DNA of 64,000 bases, from positions 124,001-188,000 of the forward strand of contig JBCDHW010000005.1 of the NCBI GenBank assembly GCA_038749595.1, in the 5' to 3' direction. The notes under the pieces were generated by a model. That model saw only the letters and a list, made by a program, of their open reading frames with translations, was not told where the DNA came from and searched no databases. The DNA is from Parvularcula sp038749595 (GTDB taxonomy: Bacteria; Pseudomonadota; Alphaproteobacteria; Caulobacterales; Parvularculaceae). Made by a program: the position numbers and the translations under genes. Below, piece after piece: positions 35,802 to 45,624 of the stretch (the stretch's first letter is position 1; each line of letters begins with the position of its first letter).

Positions 35802-36732
35802 CGCGCTCTCCGTCGAGGAATTCTCTGATCGCGTCGGCGACACGTTGCGGCGCTTCCTCATGGGCGACATGGCCAATGCTCGGCAGCAGCAAAAGCTCTG
35901 CATCCGGCATAGCCGAGCGCATTTTCTCACCGTCCTTCGGTGAGATCACCACATCAGCGTCCCCCCAAATAATCAGTGTGGGCGACACAACGCGGGCCAA
36001 ATCCGGCTCGGGATCAGGAAGGGTGAAGACTTTTAGAGCGTCGATGAAAGCTTGGCCGTTGCCGGGAGCCCGCATCATCGCCTTGATCGAAGCTTTTCGC
36101 TCGTCGCCGATGGCGTTCGCGTCGGCGAAAATCCGATCGATTGACATGTCGATGCCGCTCTCCGGTAAAAACCGAAAATAGGCTTCCAGTGCCGGCGGGA
36201 CGGGAGCGGGCTCTTCCGTGACCCCGTTAATGGGATAGGCGCCAGGACTGATTAGTATCAGCTTTTCAAGACGTTCAGGGTTATCGGCAGCAAACCGCCA
36301 CGATGCGAGACCACCGAGCGAGTTGCCTACGAGCGTTGCACGCTGGATGCCCAGTTGGTCCATGACCGCACCAATATGCGCGGCCCGTTGTTCAGGCGCG
36401 TAGCGTTTCTGCGGATCCGGACCGGTGAGACCGTGACCACGTAAGTCGTATCGAATGATACGATAGTCCGCTTGCAAATCTTCTGTCAGCTGATCGAAGC
36501 TCTCAAGACTGAAGGTGAACCCGTGCAGCATGATCAGCACAGGCGCATCGCGTGGCCCCTCGTCTCGCACGCGAACCGTTAGGCCGTCGACTTCGACGAA
36601 CTGATCGGCAGATTGCGTGAGGGCTAACGAAGCCGCCGCGTTGCTTTGCGCTGTCTGCCAACTGATAAGCCCAAGCGCTGCCGCGCCTATGAGGGTGATC
36701 GCAAGGATCCCCCCTAGAAGTTTGCGGACCAT
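35791..36732 (-). CDS. alpha/beta hydrolase with N-terminal membrane anchor
   Basis: A 313-residue alpha/beta hydrolase. An N-terminal helix (LLGGILAITLIGAAALGLISW) anchors or exports it. The oxyanion strand LIMLHGFTFSLESF is followed by the nucleophile elbow VGNSLGGLASW (Ser), an acid in IIWGDADVVIS and His in GHVAHEEAP. The ester or other substrate is unknown. The ATG at 36732 fits the anchor best; an ATG at 36774 with AAAGG upstream is also possible. It lies downstream of a TonB receptor and is coupled to the MFS gene. Confidence 0.85.
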   Translation of the reverse strand: MVRKLLGGILAITLIGAAALGLISWQTAQSNAAASLALTQSADQFVEVDGLTVRVRDEGPRDAPVLIMLHGFTFSLESFDQLTEDLQADYRIIRYDLRGHGLTGPDPQKRYAPEQRAAHIGAVMDQLGIQRATLVGNSLGGLASWRFAADNPERLEKLILISPGAYPINGVTEEPAPVPPALEAYFRFLPESGIDMSIDRIFADANAIGDERKASIKAMMRAPGNGQAFIDALKVFTLPDPEPDLARVVSPTLIIWGDADVVISPKDGEKMRSAMPDAELLLLPSIGHVAHEEAPQRVADAIREFLDGERDES

Positions 36733-36792
36733 TTTGGTTTCTCTTTTGATCGCGTCCAAACGAAAGGCGGCCATGCCGCCTTTCTTCGAACT

Positions 36793-39138
36793 CTAGAAAC
36801 GAAGCTCGATGGTACCAAACACCTGACGCGGCGGGCCATAGAAGGTCGTCGCGATCCCTTCAAGACCGAGGCTCGACGTCAATGGCTCAACGAAGGATCC
36901 GTCCGGGTTTTGAGCGAGGAAATTATAACCGGCGACGCGATACTCCTCGTCGAACAGGTTCTTCCCGTGTAGGCCGACCGTCAAAAGACCGTCAGCACGC
37001 GTCCAGACGAGGCTTGCATCGAAGAGTGCGTACGCGTCCTGATCAATCAGCGCGTTGGGAACCTCAAACTGGTTCACATCACCCTTGAACGACGTCACCG
37101 TCAGGAACGCGACGTCCCCTCCGTACGCAGAGAAGCGGTAATTGGTCGTCAACGATGCCGATGTTTCGGGCGTATTCTGCACGACGCGCAGGTCTGAGAC
37201 GTCCTCACCGGCAACGATAAACTCCGTATACTCCGCATCGATGAGACCCAGCGAATATTCAACCGAGAAGCTATCGTCGAAGCCGAAGAGGCTCTCAGAC
37301 AGAAGGGCCGAGCCCTCGATCTCCAAACCTGAAATCTCGGCTGCACCCGCGTTGGTCGTTACACCGATGAAGGTGGGCGCGTTGGTGACGGGGTCGATGC
37401 CGCCTGCTGATCCGGGGATCTGCACATTCGTGTAGTCTGCGAAGAAGTAGGCGATGTTGTTGCGGAAGCGTCCGTCTAAGACGCTAGATTTCCACCCGAT
37501 TTCGTAACTGTCGACCTCTTCGGGTTCGAACAGGAAGAAGTCGAAGATGTCCGCGTCGTCCACGTCACCGTCAGCGTCGAAGTCAATCGCAGCGGACGAC
37601 TGCCCGCGGGGATCAAAGCCGCCGCCTTTGAAACCGTTCGAGTACGACACATAGAAATTGTGGTCACTGTTCGGGCTGTAGCTTAGCGAAGCGCGAGGGC
37701 TGAAGTCAGTAAATGTCTGTTCACCGCTGAAATCCGACGTCGTGGCAATCAGCGTTGGATTGTCGCCGCCAAGCTCAGGGATCCGACCGAAGAGGAACGT
37801 CCGGCGCAGAACGTCAGCGACGCGCTTGTCTTCCGTATAGCGCCCACCAACGGAGAGCTCAAAACCGGGTGCACCGATCAATTTTTCCAGATCGAAGCTT
37901 GCATCGGCGAAGAGGGCCCAGCTTTCCGTGTCCACATCGCCCGTGGTGTTGGCGTTGAGGCCGGGGAGGCTCAGAAGCGCGCCTGTCTCAGCCAAAATCA
38001 CGTCGAAGGTGTTGAACGCGTTGGCGTCGATATAGAATAAACCGGCGACCCCTTGGACAGCATCACCTTCATAGGTGAGCTGGATTTCCTGGGTGAACTG
38101 CTCGTTCTCGTAGATCGCCGGGACATCCACATCCTCTTGGGGGAGAGCGTCGAAGTCGATCTGCGTTTCCGTGTCGTCGCTGCGCACGGATGAAATGCTC
38201 TTCAATGTCAACGTGTCGGTGAGCTTGAGCTCAGCCGTGAGCGCTGCGCCCCATGCTTCGACTTCGTTCGGACCTTGGATACCCCCGCGCGTGTTGAAAA
38301 CGTTCGCAAGCTGACCAATGCCCGATGCGATGCCGTCAATTTCCCGGTGTCCGCCGCGCGTGTTGGAATCGTCGGCGAGGTAGTCAGCGGTGAAACGCGC
38401 GAAGAAGCGATCACTTGGTTCGAACTCAAGCGATGCGCGCGCCGAGAGGACGTCTTTATTATAGTTGTCCGCGCCCGTCGTCAGGTTCTCGCCGAAACCA
38501 TCGCGTTGGAAGCTGGCCACCGCCGCACCGGCGCGCAGGCTGTCCGTCAGCGGAAGTTCGCCTGAGACGATCACATCACGCTGATTGAACGAACCAACAT
38601 TGCCGCGCAGCCGGAGGCTCGGCTCGTCACCCAGCCGTTTGGTGACATACTTGACCGCACCGCCAATCGTGTTCCGGCCATAGAGGGTGCCTTGCGGTCC
38701 CCGCAGAACTTCGATGCGCTCGACATCATAGACGTCAAGAACGTTCCCCTGCGGACGATTGAGGTAGACGTCGTCGATATAAATTCCGACACCCGCCTCA
38801 AAACCTGCCACCGGGTCCTGTTGGCCGACACCGCGAATGAACGCAGTGATCGTGGTGTTTGTTCCCCTACTGACTTCAAGTGTGACGTTCGGTGCGGTCT
38901 GCGCGATATAGCTGATATCGGGCGTCCCAAGCTCTTGCAGCCGCTCGCCGCTCACAGACGTCACTGCGATCGGCACATCCTGAAGGCTCTCCCCGCGGCG
39001 CCGGGCCGTCGTAACAATGACCTGGTCTTCGATCGGCTCAAGGGCGGTGTCGCCGTCCTGGGCAAAAGCTGGCGTTGCAACCTGGCTTAGGCCCACCGAA
39101 GCGGCACCGAGCAGCAAAGCGCGTCGAAAACTGATCAT
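36793..39138 (-). CDS. TonB-dependent outer membrane receptor
   Basis: A 781-residue TonB-dependent receptor with a signal peptide ending ATPAFAQ, a TonB-box-like segment and a plug (QDVPIAVTSVSGERLQELG, then RGPQGTLYGRNTIGGAVKYVTK) and a 22-strand barrel ending in Phe (FGTIELRF). The plug resembles receptors for non-siderophore substrates in marine alphaproteobacteria and sphingomonads. The genes downstream encode a hydrolase and an MFS carrier, so uptake of an organic ester or terpenoid is plausible but unproven. Confidence 0.93.
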   Translation of the reverse strand: MISFRRALLLGAASVGLSQVATPAFAQDGDTALEPIEDQVIVTTARRRGESLQDVPIAVTSVSGERLQELGTPDISYIAQTAPNVTLEVSRGTNTTITAFIRGVGQQDPVAGFEAGVGIYIDDVYLNRPQGNVLDVYDVERIEVLRGPQGTLYGRNTIGGAVKYVTKRLGDEPSLRLRGNVGSFNQRDVIVSGELPLTDSLRAGAAVASFQRDGFGENLTTGADNYNKDVLSARASLEFEPSDRFFARFTADYLADDSNTRGGHREIDGIASGIGQLANVFNTRGGIQGPNEVEAWGAALTAELKLTDTLTLKSISSVRSDDTETQIDFDALPQEDVDVPAIYENEQFTQEIQLTYEGDAVQGVAGLFYIDANAFNTFDVILAETGALLSLPGLNANTTGDVDTESWALFADASFDLEKLIGAPGFELSVGGRYTEDKRVADVLRRTFLFGRIPELGGDNPTLIATTSDFSGEQTFTDFSPRASLSYSPNSDHNFYVSYSNGFKGGGFDPRGQSSAAIDFDADGDVDDADIFDFFLFEPEEVDSYEIGWKSSVLDGRFRNNIAYFFADYTNVQIPGSAGGIDPVTNAPTFIGVTTNAGAAEISGLEIEGSALLSESLFGFDDSFSVEYSLGLIDAEYTEFIVAGEDVSDLRVVQNTPETSASLTTNYRFSAYGGDVAFLTVTSFKGDVNQFEVPNALIDQDAYALFDASLVWTRADGLLTVGLHGKNLFDEEYRVAGYNFLAQNPDGSFVEPLTSSLGLEGIATTFYGPPRQVFGTIELRF

Positions 39139-39235
39139 CGTTTCTCTCCCTAACCCCTAAACTTTGCGCTTAGCGTATGGCCGGGAGAGGAGACCGAAAA
39201 TGACACCTGCGTTCACTTAAGCAGGACAATTTAGC

Positions 39236-40258
39236 TCAGAGGCGAGCGGATCTGCGCATCGCGTTGGGGGTCATGCCCGTCCAGGTCTTGAACGCCCGCG
39301 AAAAGCTGCGGACGTCAGAGAAGCCAAGCCGCTCAGCGACGTGCACCAATGGCGCTTCTGTTTTCAGCAGAACTTCAGCCTGCTCGCGCAACGTTTCGAT
39401 GCGGAGGGCGCGGAAGCTCGCGTCTTCCTCCACCAAGCGGCGGCGTAATGTGGCGACGGACATGCCCAGCGCATCGGCCACGGCGGTTTGGTCGCCGGCG
39501 CCTTCTTCAATCAACAATTTGACCCGGCCAGCGAAGGTCCGGTCGTCTGGCCCACCCTGGAGGAGGCGGATCTGCTCTTCTGTCACCGCTTCAAGCGTGA
39601 TCGCCCCTGGCGGAGCGAAGTTCAGCACCCGCTTGGCACTACCGCGATCATAAAGCAGTCCGTACCGGCGTTGCTGATAGGCGGTCGGAACGTGCTTTTC
39701 GAACGGAACCCGCGCCGGCGGGAGATTGCGTTTCAGCTCGACCCCGCGCCATCCACCGGCCGCGACGCTCGGCACGATGAGCCGCAACAGAGCGTGCGCG
39801 AAAAGCAGGGTCGTCTCCATCGCAAAAAGAATCTCTTCTTGATCATCAACGGCGTAGGGAAAACTGCTATCATCCGTGAACAACCCGACGGCATCGACGC
39901 GCTCCTCCACCCGGTTGTAAGGGCCGCCGTGCAGCAGATTGTACGACCGCGCCACGGTCTCCATGGCATCCGTCAACGAACCACGGGACGGCAGGCGTGA
40001 CAGCGCCAATTCCGTCGATCCCGTGAGCAATGGCCGCTTCGAAAGACGACCGGTCTCGTCGTCCAGGAGCGTGGTCAACCGGGTTTGAAGCCTAAGGAAC
40101 TGCGCGAGAGGCACCCGGCCCGTGACGGCTGATCCGTTGAGGTCGAGCCCCAACTCTCCTGCCATCCGGTCAACGGACAGCCCGGCTCCATCTGCCCGCT
40201 CCCGCAGCGCGATGAACGCCGAGGGGGGAACATACGGCTGGTCTCTCAAATTTTCCAC
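39236..40258 (-). CDS. AraC-family regulator
   Basis: A 340-residue AraC-type activator with an N-terminal ligand domain of the OruR/ArgR kind and a C-terminal double helix-turn-helix (VADALGMSVATLRRRLVEED, then VAERLGFSDVRSFSRAFKTWTGMTP). It lies 97 bases upstream of the TonB receptor gene on the same strand and probably controls it. The start is likely GTG at 40258 (VENLRDQ) behind AGGGAG; the frame stays open to 40282. Confidence 0.85.
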   Translation of the reverse strand: MENLRDQPYVPPSAFIALRERADGAGLSVDRMAGELGLDLNGSAVTGRVPLAQFLRLQTRLTTLLDDETGRLSKRPLLTGSTELALSRLPSRGSLTDAMETVARSYNLLHGGPYNRVEERVDAVGLFTDDSSFPYAVDDQEEILFAMETTLLFAHALLRLIVPSVAAGGWRGVELKRNLPPARVPFEKHVPTAYQQRRYGLLYDRGSAKRVLNFAPPGAITLEAVTEEQIRLLQGGPDDRTFAGRVKLLIEEGAGDQTAVADALGMSVATLRRRLVEEDASFRALRIETLREQAEVLLKTEAPLVHVAERLGFSDVRSFSRAFKTWTGMTPNAMRRSARL

Positions 40259-40379
40259 GCAACGCACTCCCTGTGGAACCACCCCCGCCCCGGAATGGCT
40301 CGCGAAGTCCCTAACTTAGGGCTCGCCGCGCAGAAATCCTTAACATAATGCAGTAAACGCCGAACAAAGTGCAGTGCGG

Positions 40380-41933
40380 CTATCCTGCACGCACGGTTGC
40401 GCCAACCGCGGCGTGCCGACGGGTGATCGCGTCTGAAGGCATCCGGCTGACCACACTCCCGACGACGATCCCGAGCGTTGACAGCGCAAAGCCCGGAATA
40501 ATGGCCGCGACATCACTGCGCAGATCACCGAGGATCGCGGCTGGCCCATAAACCCAAAGGAGCACCACGGCGGCGCCCGTGACCATCCCGATGAGCGCAC
40601 CGAGCGCTGTCATTCGCGACCAGAACAGGCTAAGCAGAATCACCGGCCCAAAAGCAGAACCAAAACCGAACCAAGCATTCGACACGAGATCGAGAATGTT
40701 GCTGGACCGATCAAACGCGAGAGCAACCGCCACGAGCGACACGGCCAAGACGGAGAGACGGCCGACCAAAACCAACTCCTGCTCGCTCGCCCCGCGCTTC
40801 ACAAAGATCCGGTAGATATCTTCAGTGAGTGAACTTGATGAGACCAAGAGCTGGCTCGAAATTGTCGACATGATCGCAGCGAGAATTGCCGCCAGGAGGA
40901 ACCCGGCAATGAGCGGATGAAAGAGGACCTGCCCGAGGACAATAAACACCGTCTCCGGATCAAAGACTGCGCCGCTGCCCTGCTCCCGCATGTAGGAAGC
41001 GATCGCGTCAGGATTGGTCGACACATAGGCAAAACCCGCAAGCCCAACGGCCACGGCGCCAGCGACACTAACAATCATCCAACCCATGCCAATAAGCCGT
41101 GCCGTCGCTACGTCCTTCAGTGAACGGATCGCCATAAACCGGACAATGATATGCGGCTGCCCAAAGTATCCGAGGCCCCAAGCCAAAAGCGACATCAGCG
41201 CCACCAGCGAGACCGGTTTCGCAGCACCGTCCGCCAGTGCTGCGCTTGTGAACGACAGCCGCGCCGGGTTGTCCGCAATGAGAATAGCCGACGTCTCACC
41301 CCATCCGCCAAGAACGTTGATCGTCACCACGGGAACCAGGATCAGAGCGATAAACATGATCAGCCCCTGGACGAAATCGGTGAGGGAAACGGCCAAGAAA
41401 CCGCCAAACACCGTGTACGCAATAACAACGCCGATCGTAAGGAACAGGCCGAGATGGTAGCTGAGCCCAAAGCTTGCCTCGAACAACTTACCGCCTGCAA
41501 CGACCCCTGATGACGTATACACCGTAAAGAAGAGGATGATCACCACGGATGACAGCACACGGAGTAGTCGGGATTGATCGTCAAACCGCTTTTCGAAAAA
41601 GTCGGGGATCGTGATCGCGTCGTCAGCTTGCTCCGTGTAAACCCTAAGCCGCGGCGCCACCAACAGATAGTTGAAAAACGCCCCCACAACGAGACCCACG
41701 GCGATCCACGCTTCGGATAGCCCTGCGACAAAAATTGCGCCGGGCAGGCCCAACAAAATCCAGCCGGACATATCCGAGGCACCGGCGGAAAGTGCGCCAA
41801 CGGCGGGCCCTAATTGCCGACCGCCGAGAAGATAACCTGCGCTATCACTTGTACTTTTTCGATACGCATAAAGACCAATCGCAAGCATCAGAACAAAGTA
41901 TCCTGCGAGCGAAATCAGCGCTTCAATATTCAT
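40380..41933 (-). CDS. sodium/solute symporter, PutP-like
   Basis: A 517-residue SSS-family transporter with about 13 helices. LLGGRQLGPAVGALSAGASDMSGW and GLPGAIFVAGLSEAWIAVG match the sodium-binding start of PutP; LVSSSSLTEDIYR is the helix 8-9 signature. Proline is the most likely substrate, though related carriers move other amino or carboxylic acids. The ATG at 41933 follows AAAGGAGC. It lies downstream of cckA with a strong hairpin between them. Confidence 0.85.
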   Translation of the reverse strand: MNIEALISLAGYFVLMLAIGLYAYRKSTSDSAGYLLGGRQLGPAVGALSAGASDMSGWILLGLPGAIFVAGLSEAWIAVGLVVGAFFNYLLVAPRLRVYTEQADDAITIPDFFEKRFDDQSRLLRVLSSVVIILFFTVYTSSGVVAGGKLFEASFGLSYHLGLFLTIGVVIAYTVFGGFLAVSLTDFVQGLIMFIALILVPVVTINVLGGWGETSAILIADNPARLSFTSAALADGAAKPVSLVALMSLLAWGLGYFGQPHIIVRFMAIRSLKDVATARLIGMGWMIVSVAGAVAVGLAGFAYVSTNPDAIASYMREQGSGAVFDPETVFIVLGQVLFHPLIAGFLLAAILAAIMSTISSQLLVSSSSLTEDIYRIFVKRGASEQELVLVGRLSVLAVSLVAVALAFDRSSNILDLVSNAWFGFGSAFGPVILLSLFWSRMTALGALIGMVTGAAVVLLWVYGPAAILGDLRSDVAAIIPGFALSTLGIVVGSVVSRMPSDAITRRHAAVGATVRAG

Positions 41934-41959
41934 CGAAATGCTCCTTTCAATAGCAGTAT

Positions 41960-41985
41960 GCGGGCGCTCCTCTCGGAGCGCCCGC
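41960..41985. other. perfect 11-bp hairpin between cckA and the symporter gene
   Basis: GCGGGCGCTCC-TCTC-GGAGCGCCCGC pairs perfectly around a four-base loop. On the minus strand it stands after the cckA stop and ends 27 bases before the symporter ATG. No T-run follows, so it may be a weak terminator, an RNA-stabilising 3' end, or a 5' leader element. Confidence 0.6.
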
Positions 41986-42014
41986 ACCCGTATGCCTGAA
42001 TGATGTCGCCGCGG

Positions 42015-45000
42015 CTACCGGGAGGCCAAAGCCTCCTTCACGACACCAGCGACGCTGGTCAGCGTGAACGGCTTCTGGAGATACTTTGCGCCCTCAATCG
42101 TGTTGAGTTTGTCGCGCATCGCCGCCTCGGCGTAGCCAGACATGAAGACGACTTTGGCGCCGTTCAGCTTGTCGCCTGCCTCTTGGATGAGCGTTGGTCC
42201 ATCCATTTCCGGCATCATGATGTCTGTAAGGATCAAATCGAAACCGTCGGGTTCGGTCTCAATGATATCGAGAGCTTCGTCGCCGTCGGCTGCCTCAACG
42301 ATCTCGTAACCGCACATGCCCAGCGCGCGGACGACAATGCTGCGCACACCGTCTTCATCCTCGACGACGAGGATACGCCCTTTCCCGGTGGGATCCGACA
42401 TCTCTTCGGGTTTCGCAGCTTGGGCCTGCCGCCGTTCCGCTGCGATCGCTGCTTCTTCGGCACTCACCGCGGGAAGGAAGATACGGAAGGTTGCGCCTTC
42501 GCCCGGCCGGTTGAACAAAAACACCCGCCCGCCCATCTGAGCAATCGTTCCGTAGACGGTGGAAAGACCCAGGCCAGTACCCTGACCCTCGCCCTTCGTC
42601 GTGAAGAACGGCTCAAAGATCTGCTCAGCAATCTCCGCAGGAACACCGCCGCCGGTATCCGCAACTTCGATAAGCACGTGATCAACGTCGTCGAGCACCT
42701 CATAACCGTAGTCGGCAATATCCGTATCAGGAATATGTTTCGTCTCGATCCGAAGAGCCCCGCCACTCGGCATCGCGTCGCGGGCGTTCACCGCCAAGTT
42801 CATGATGGCCAAGTGAATTTGCCCTTTGTCGGCCTTGACCTCGGGAACATTTCGTCCGTGCACCACCTCCAACGCGACTTTCTCAGAGACATATCTCCGA
42901 AGAGCTGGGGTGAAGTCATTGAGCAGCTCGGTAAGCGAACAAACCTCCGGCTTGAGCGTCTGCTTGCGCGAGAACGCGAGCAGGTTGCGCGTTAAGTTCT
43001 GCGCACGCTGCGAGGTCTCATATATAAGCGAAAGGTCTTTATACGAAGGATCGCCAACCGGATGATTGCGCATCAATAACTCGGTTGAACCCATGACGAC
43101 CACCAACAAGTTGTTAAAGTCGTGCGCAACCGAGCCAGCGATCTGGCCGATTTGCTGGAGCTTTTGACCCTGAACGTGGTCTTCCTCCATCCGGCGCTGA
43201 TAGGTGATATCAACCGCGTACAGAACAGTTTGTCGTGGTCCGTAGGCACCGCGCCGACGGCGAACGGGCCGCGCGAACAGACGGAACGTATGCGCCTGGG
43301 CCCCTTCACCGACCCGAATTTCGATCGGCTTCGTCAAGGGCTTATGGGCCTGTTTGGCGCGCAACGCAGCCATGAGTTCACCGACGGCTTGCGCCGACAG
43401 CACAGACTGGAACCGTGCGCCCTCGACCGCGGCAGGGAAGTAGGACTGGAAGAGGTTGTTGGCGTAACTCACCTTTCCATCCGCCGACGGATCGCCTTCG
43501 AGGACCGCGACACCAAACGGAGCGTCAGCGAGATCTGCACCTGCGTCGCTGCCTGCCGGATCAGCAGCGGCCATGTTCGTCTTCGGAACGACCTCGACGC
43601 AGACGAAGCCTTCGCCAGCGCCGCCGCGGGTGAAGGGCGTAAGGATCACTTCAACGCTGGCCGTTAGTCCGGTTGCGGAACGATCACGGATCCGCACTTC
43701 GTAGTCTTCCGCACCCTCCTGCCAGAGGTGCCCGATCACCGGTTTCACTTCGCCAAGAATGACATCACTGAGGCCAACGGGCTGACCCGGCTTGGTTCCG
43801 AACAACCTGCTCGCGGCGCCGTTCATCCAAGCAATCGAGCCAGAACGCTCCACCGCCACGACGCTTCGCGGATAGTTCATGAAGGCGGCTTTGAGGCCGT
43901 CCTGCTCGCGGGTCACCTCAAGCTCGTGGAGCCGCCAAGCCGCGTAGGTCTGGCCATCGCCAGCAGGACGCATTGGGCGCACACTGACAAAAAAGCGCCG
44001 CACAGGCAGCTCGCCCTTTGCATCGTGCATGAAGCGCCCCATCGCCTGGGTGACTTCTTCCTCCGCAGCAACGCCGGACCGACATGCCTTCGCTAGGCGG
44101 AACATCTTCGAACTTTCCGTCCCCGATTGACCGAAGAGCCGCTCAATCCGCGGCGGCAACCCCGTTGCACCGCGCACGCCGGCTTCTTCAGCAATCTGAA
44201 GATACGCATCGTTCGCATAAACGACGACGCCTTCCCGCGTGGTGACAAGGCGCGCGTCGGCATCGGCGTCAATAATACTTTCAGCGAGACCAAGCGCCTG
44301 CAAAATATCGTTTCCCGCCAGGACAGCAGCGTCCGGTTCAGGCTTACTGATCCGTTTGAAGAGGAAGCTCGTCAACAACACCGGCGAGTATGCTTTTGTC
44401 GCCGCTGCTGCGATCAAAATCGTTGCGAAAACCAGCAACCCGCCGCCAAAGAGACCTGCAACAACCACATCGACGCCGCCGACCCATACACCGTAAATTA
44501 GCGCACTGATCAAAGCGACGATGCTAAGCCACAGGGCCGCTGGCGTCGCCGTTTCGGCAAGCCCGCGCATCCCGTCGCTCTTCGGCTCGTCCGGCAGCCT
44601 CGGGGTAGCCGCAAACGCGAGATCCGGTCCCGAACCGTCTGATCCGCCACCGCCGGGAGGTCCTCCGCCGCTGTCAAAGGTTTGCTCTTTTTCTGCCCGC
44701 GCATCGTCCAGGGCTTTGAGGCGTGCCGCGAACAGATCGCGAAGGATCGCATCGTCCTCCTCGTCTTCGTCAAGCACCTCATCTTCCGACTCTTTGGCCG
44801 TCAGCGGTGGAAGGTCAGCGCTGGGCTCCGATTTCTCCAAAGCCGCCTCGGCTCGCTTGGCCGGCGCAACGGACTCAGCTGGCGCGGTGGGCTCGGCGGG
44901 CGCGACCGGTTCGTCCGGCATCGGCTTTAACACCGGCTCGTCATCGACCAGCTGATCAATTTTGGTCAGGACGGGAGCTGGCTCAAGCTCATCAATCGGG

Positions 45001-45446
45001 CCTTCCGTAAACGGACGAGCGGGGGGCAGGTTGGCCAAGCTTTCGCGGGCCAGAAGCAGCTTTTGAATGTCGGCAGGCTCCGCCAGATCATCGTCATCCG
45101 CCGCCGCTGGCGTTGCCGTTGGCGTTTCCGCGAGCTTCGTTCCTTCCGCAGCGCGTTTCGGCGCAGGCTCGGCGCGGCCCTTGCGCACCCGCTCCGCCAG
45201 CCGACGGGCAAGCGCAGCCGTATCCTCGGTTTCTTTTTCAGACAGGGCCGAAGGCGCTTCTTCCGAAGAGGACATCACCTCTTTCAAAATCGCGTCAAAG
45301 TCTTGTTCAGCGTCGGTGTCATCCGTGCTCGGCGCAAATTGCGCGGTCCCAGACGACTTGCCGTCTTTATTCTTTCCCGCCCTGAGTACGGCGCGCTTCA
45401 CCCCCTTGGGGAGACCGAAAGACCGTTTGTTTGCGGCTTCTGCCAT
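42015..45446 (-). CDS. cckA: CckA, hybrid histidine kinase with long N-terminal extension
   Basis: A 1143-residue hybrid kinase of the CckA type, which phosphorylates CtrA through ChpT and so controls the cell cycle. Two membrane helices at about 303-350 are followed by PAS-like domains, the dimerisation/His helix VAHDFNNLLVVVMGSTELL (about residue 775), a HATPase domain (DTGGGVPAEIAEQIFEPFFTT, GTGLGLSTVYG) and a C-terminal REC domain (Asp in LILTDIMMPEMDG, about 1077). The first 300 residues, acidic and rich in Ala, Pro and Glu with a Gly patch, precede the membrane part and are not a usual CckA feature. The ATG at 45446 follows GAGG. Confidence 0.92.
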   Translation of the reverse strand: MAEAANKRSFGLPKGVKRAVLRAGKNKDGKSSGTAQFAPSTDDTDAEQDFDAILKEVMSSSEEAPSALSEKETEDTAALARRLAERVRKGRAEPAPKRAAEGTKLAETPTATPAAADDDDLAEPADIQKLLLARESLANLPPARPFTEGPIDELEPAPVLTKIDQLVDDEPVLKPMPDEPVAPAEPTAPAESVAPAKRAEAALEKSEPSADLPPLTAKESEDEVLDEDEEDDAILRDLFAARLKALDDARAEKEQTFDSGGGPPGGGGSDGSGPDLAFAATPRLPDEPKSDGMRGLAETATPAALWLSIVALISALIYGVWVGGVDVVVAGLFGGGLLVFATILIAAAATKAYSPVLLTSFLFKRISKPEPDAAVLAGNDILQALGLAESIIDADADARLVTTREGVVVYANDAYLQIAEEAGVRGATGLPPRIERLFGQSGTESSKMFRLAKACRSGVAAEEEVTQAMGRFMHDAKGELPVRRFFVSVRPMRPAGDGQTYAAWRLHELEVTREQDGLKAAFMNYPRSVVAVERSGSIAWMNGAASRLFGTKPGQPVGLSDVILGEVKPVIGHLWQEGAEDYEVRIRDRSATGLTASVEVILTPFTRGGAGEGFVCVEVVPKTNMAAADPAGSDAGADLADAPFGVAVLEGDPSADGKVSYANNLFQSYFPAAVEGARFQSVLSAQAVGELMAALRAKQAHKPLTKPIEIRVGEGAQAHTFRLFARPVRRRRGAYGPRQTVLYAVDITYQRRMEEDHVQGQKLQQIGQIAGSVAHDFNNLLVVVMGSTELLMRNHPVGDPSYKDLSLIYETSQRAQNLTRNLLAFSRKQTLKPEVCSLTELLNDFTPALRRYVSEKVALEVVHGRNVPEVKADKGQIHLAIMNLAVNARDAMPSGGALRIETKHIPDTDIADYGYEVLDDVDHVLIEVADTGGGVPAEIAEQIFEPFFTTKGEGQGTGLGLSTVYGTIAQMGGRVFLFNRPGEGATFRIFLPAVSAEEAAIAAERRQAQAAKPEEMSDPTGKGRILVVEDEDGVRSIVVRALGMCGYEIVEAADGDEALDIIETEPDGFDLILTDIMMPEMDGPTLIQEAGDKLNGAKVVFMSGYAEAAMRDKLNTIEGAKYLQKPFTLTSVAGVVKEALASR

Positions 45447-45624
45447 GCTGTCCTCGTTATCCGCCTCGCGCGGCCAACCGTGTGGCCATGGTGGTAGGCA
45501 GGATGCCGAACTCACGCCGCACGCTGCACAATGTTGACCGATTCTCGATCGCAAGGCAGCCTTACCCGATCGTTAACCGACCTTGCCGAAGCGTTTATTA
45601 TACTGTTCGTCGCCGGGGGCCAGC

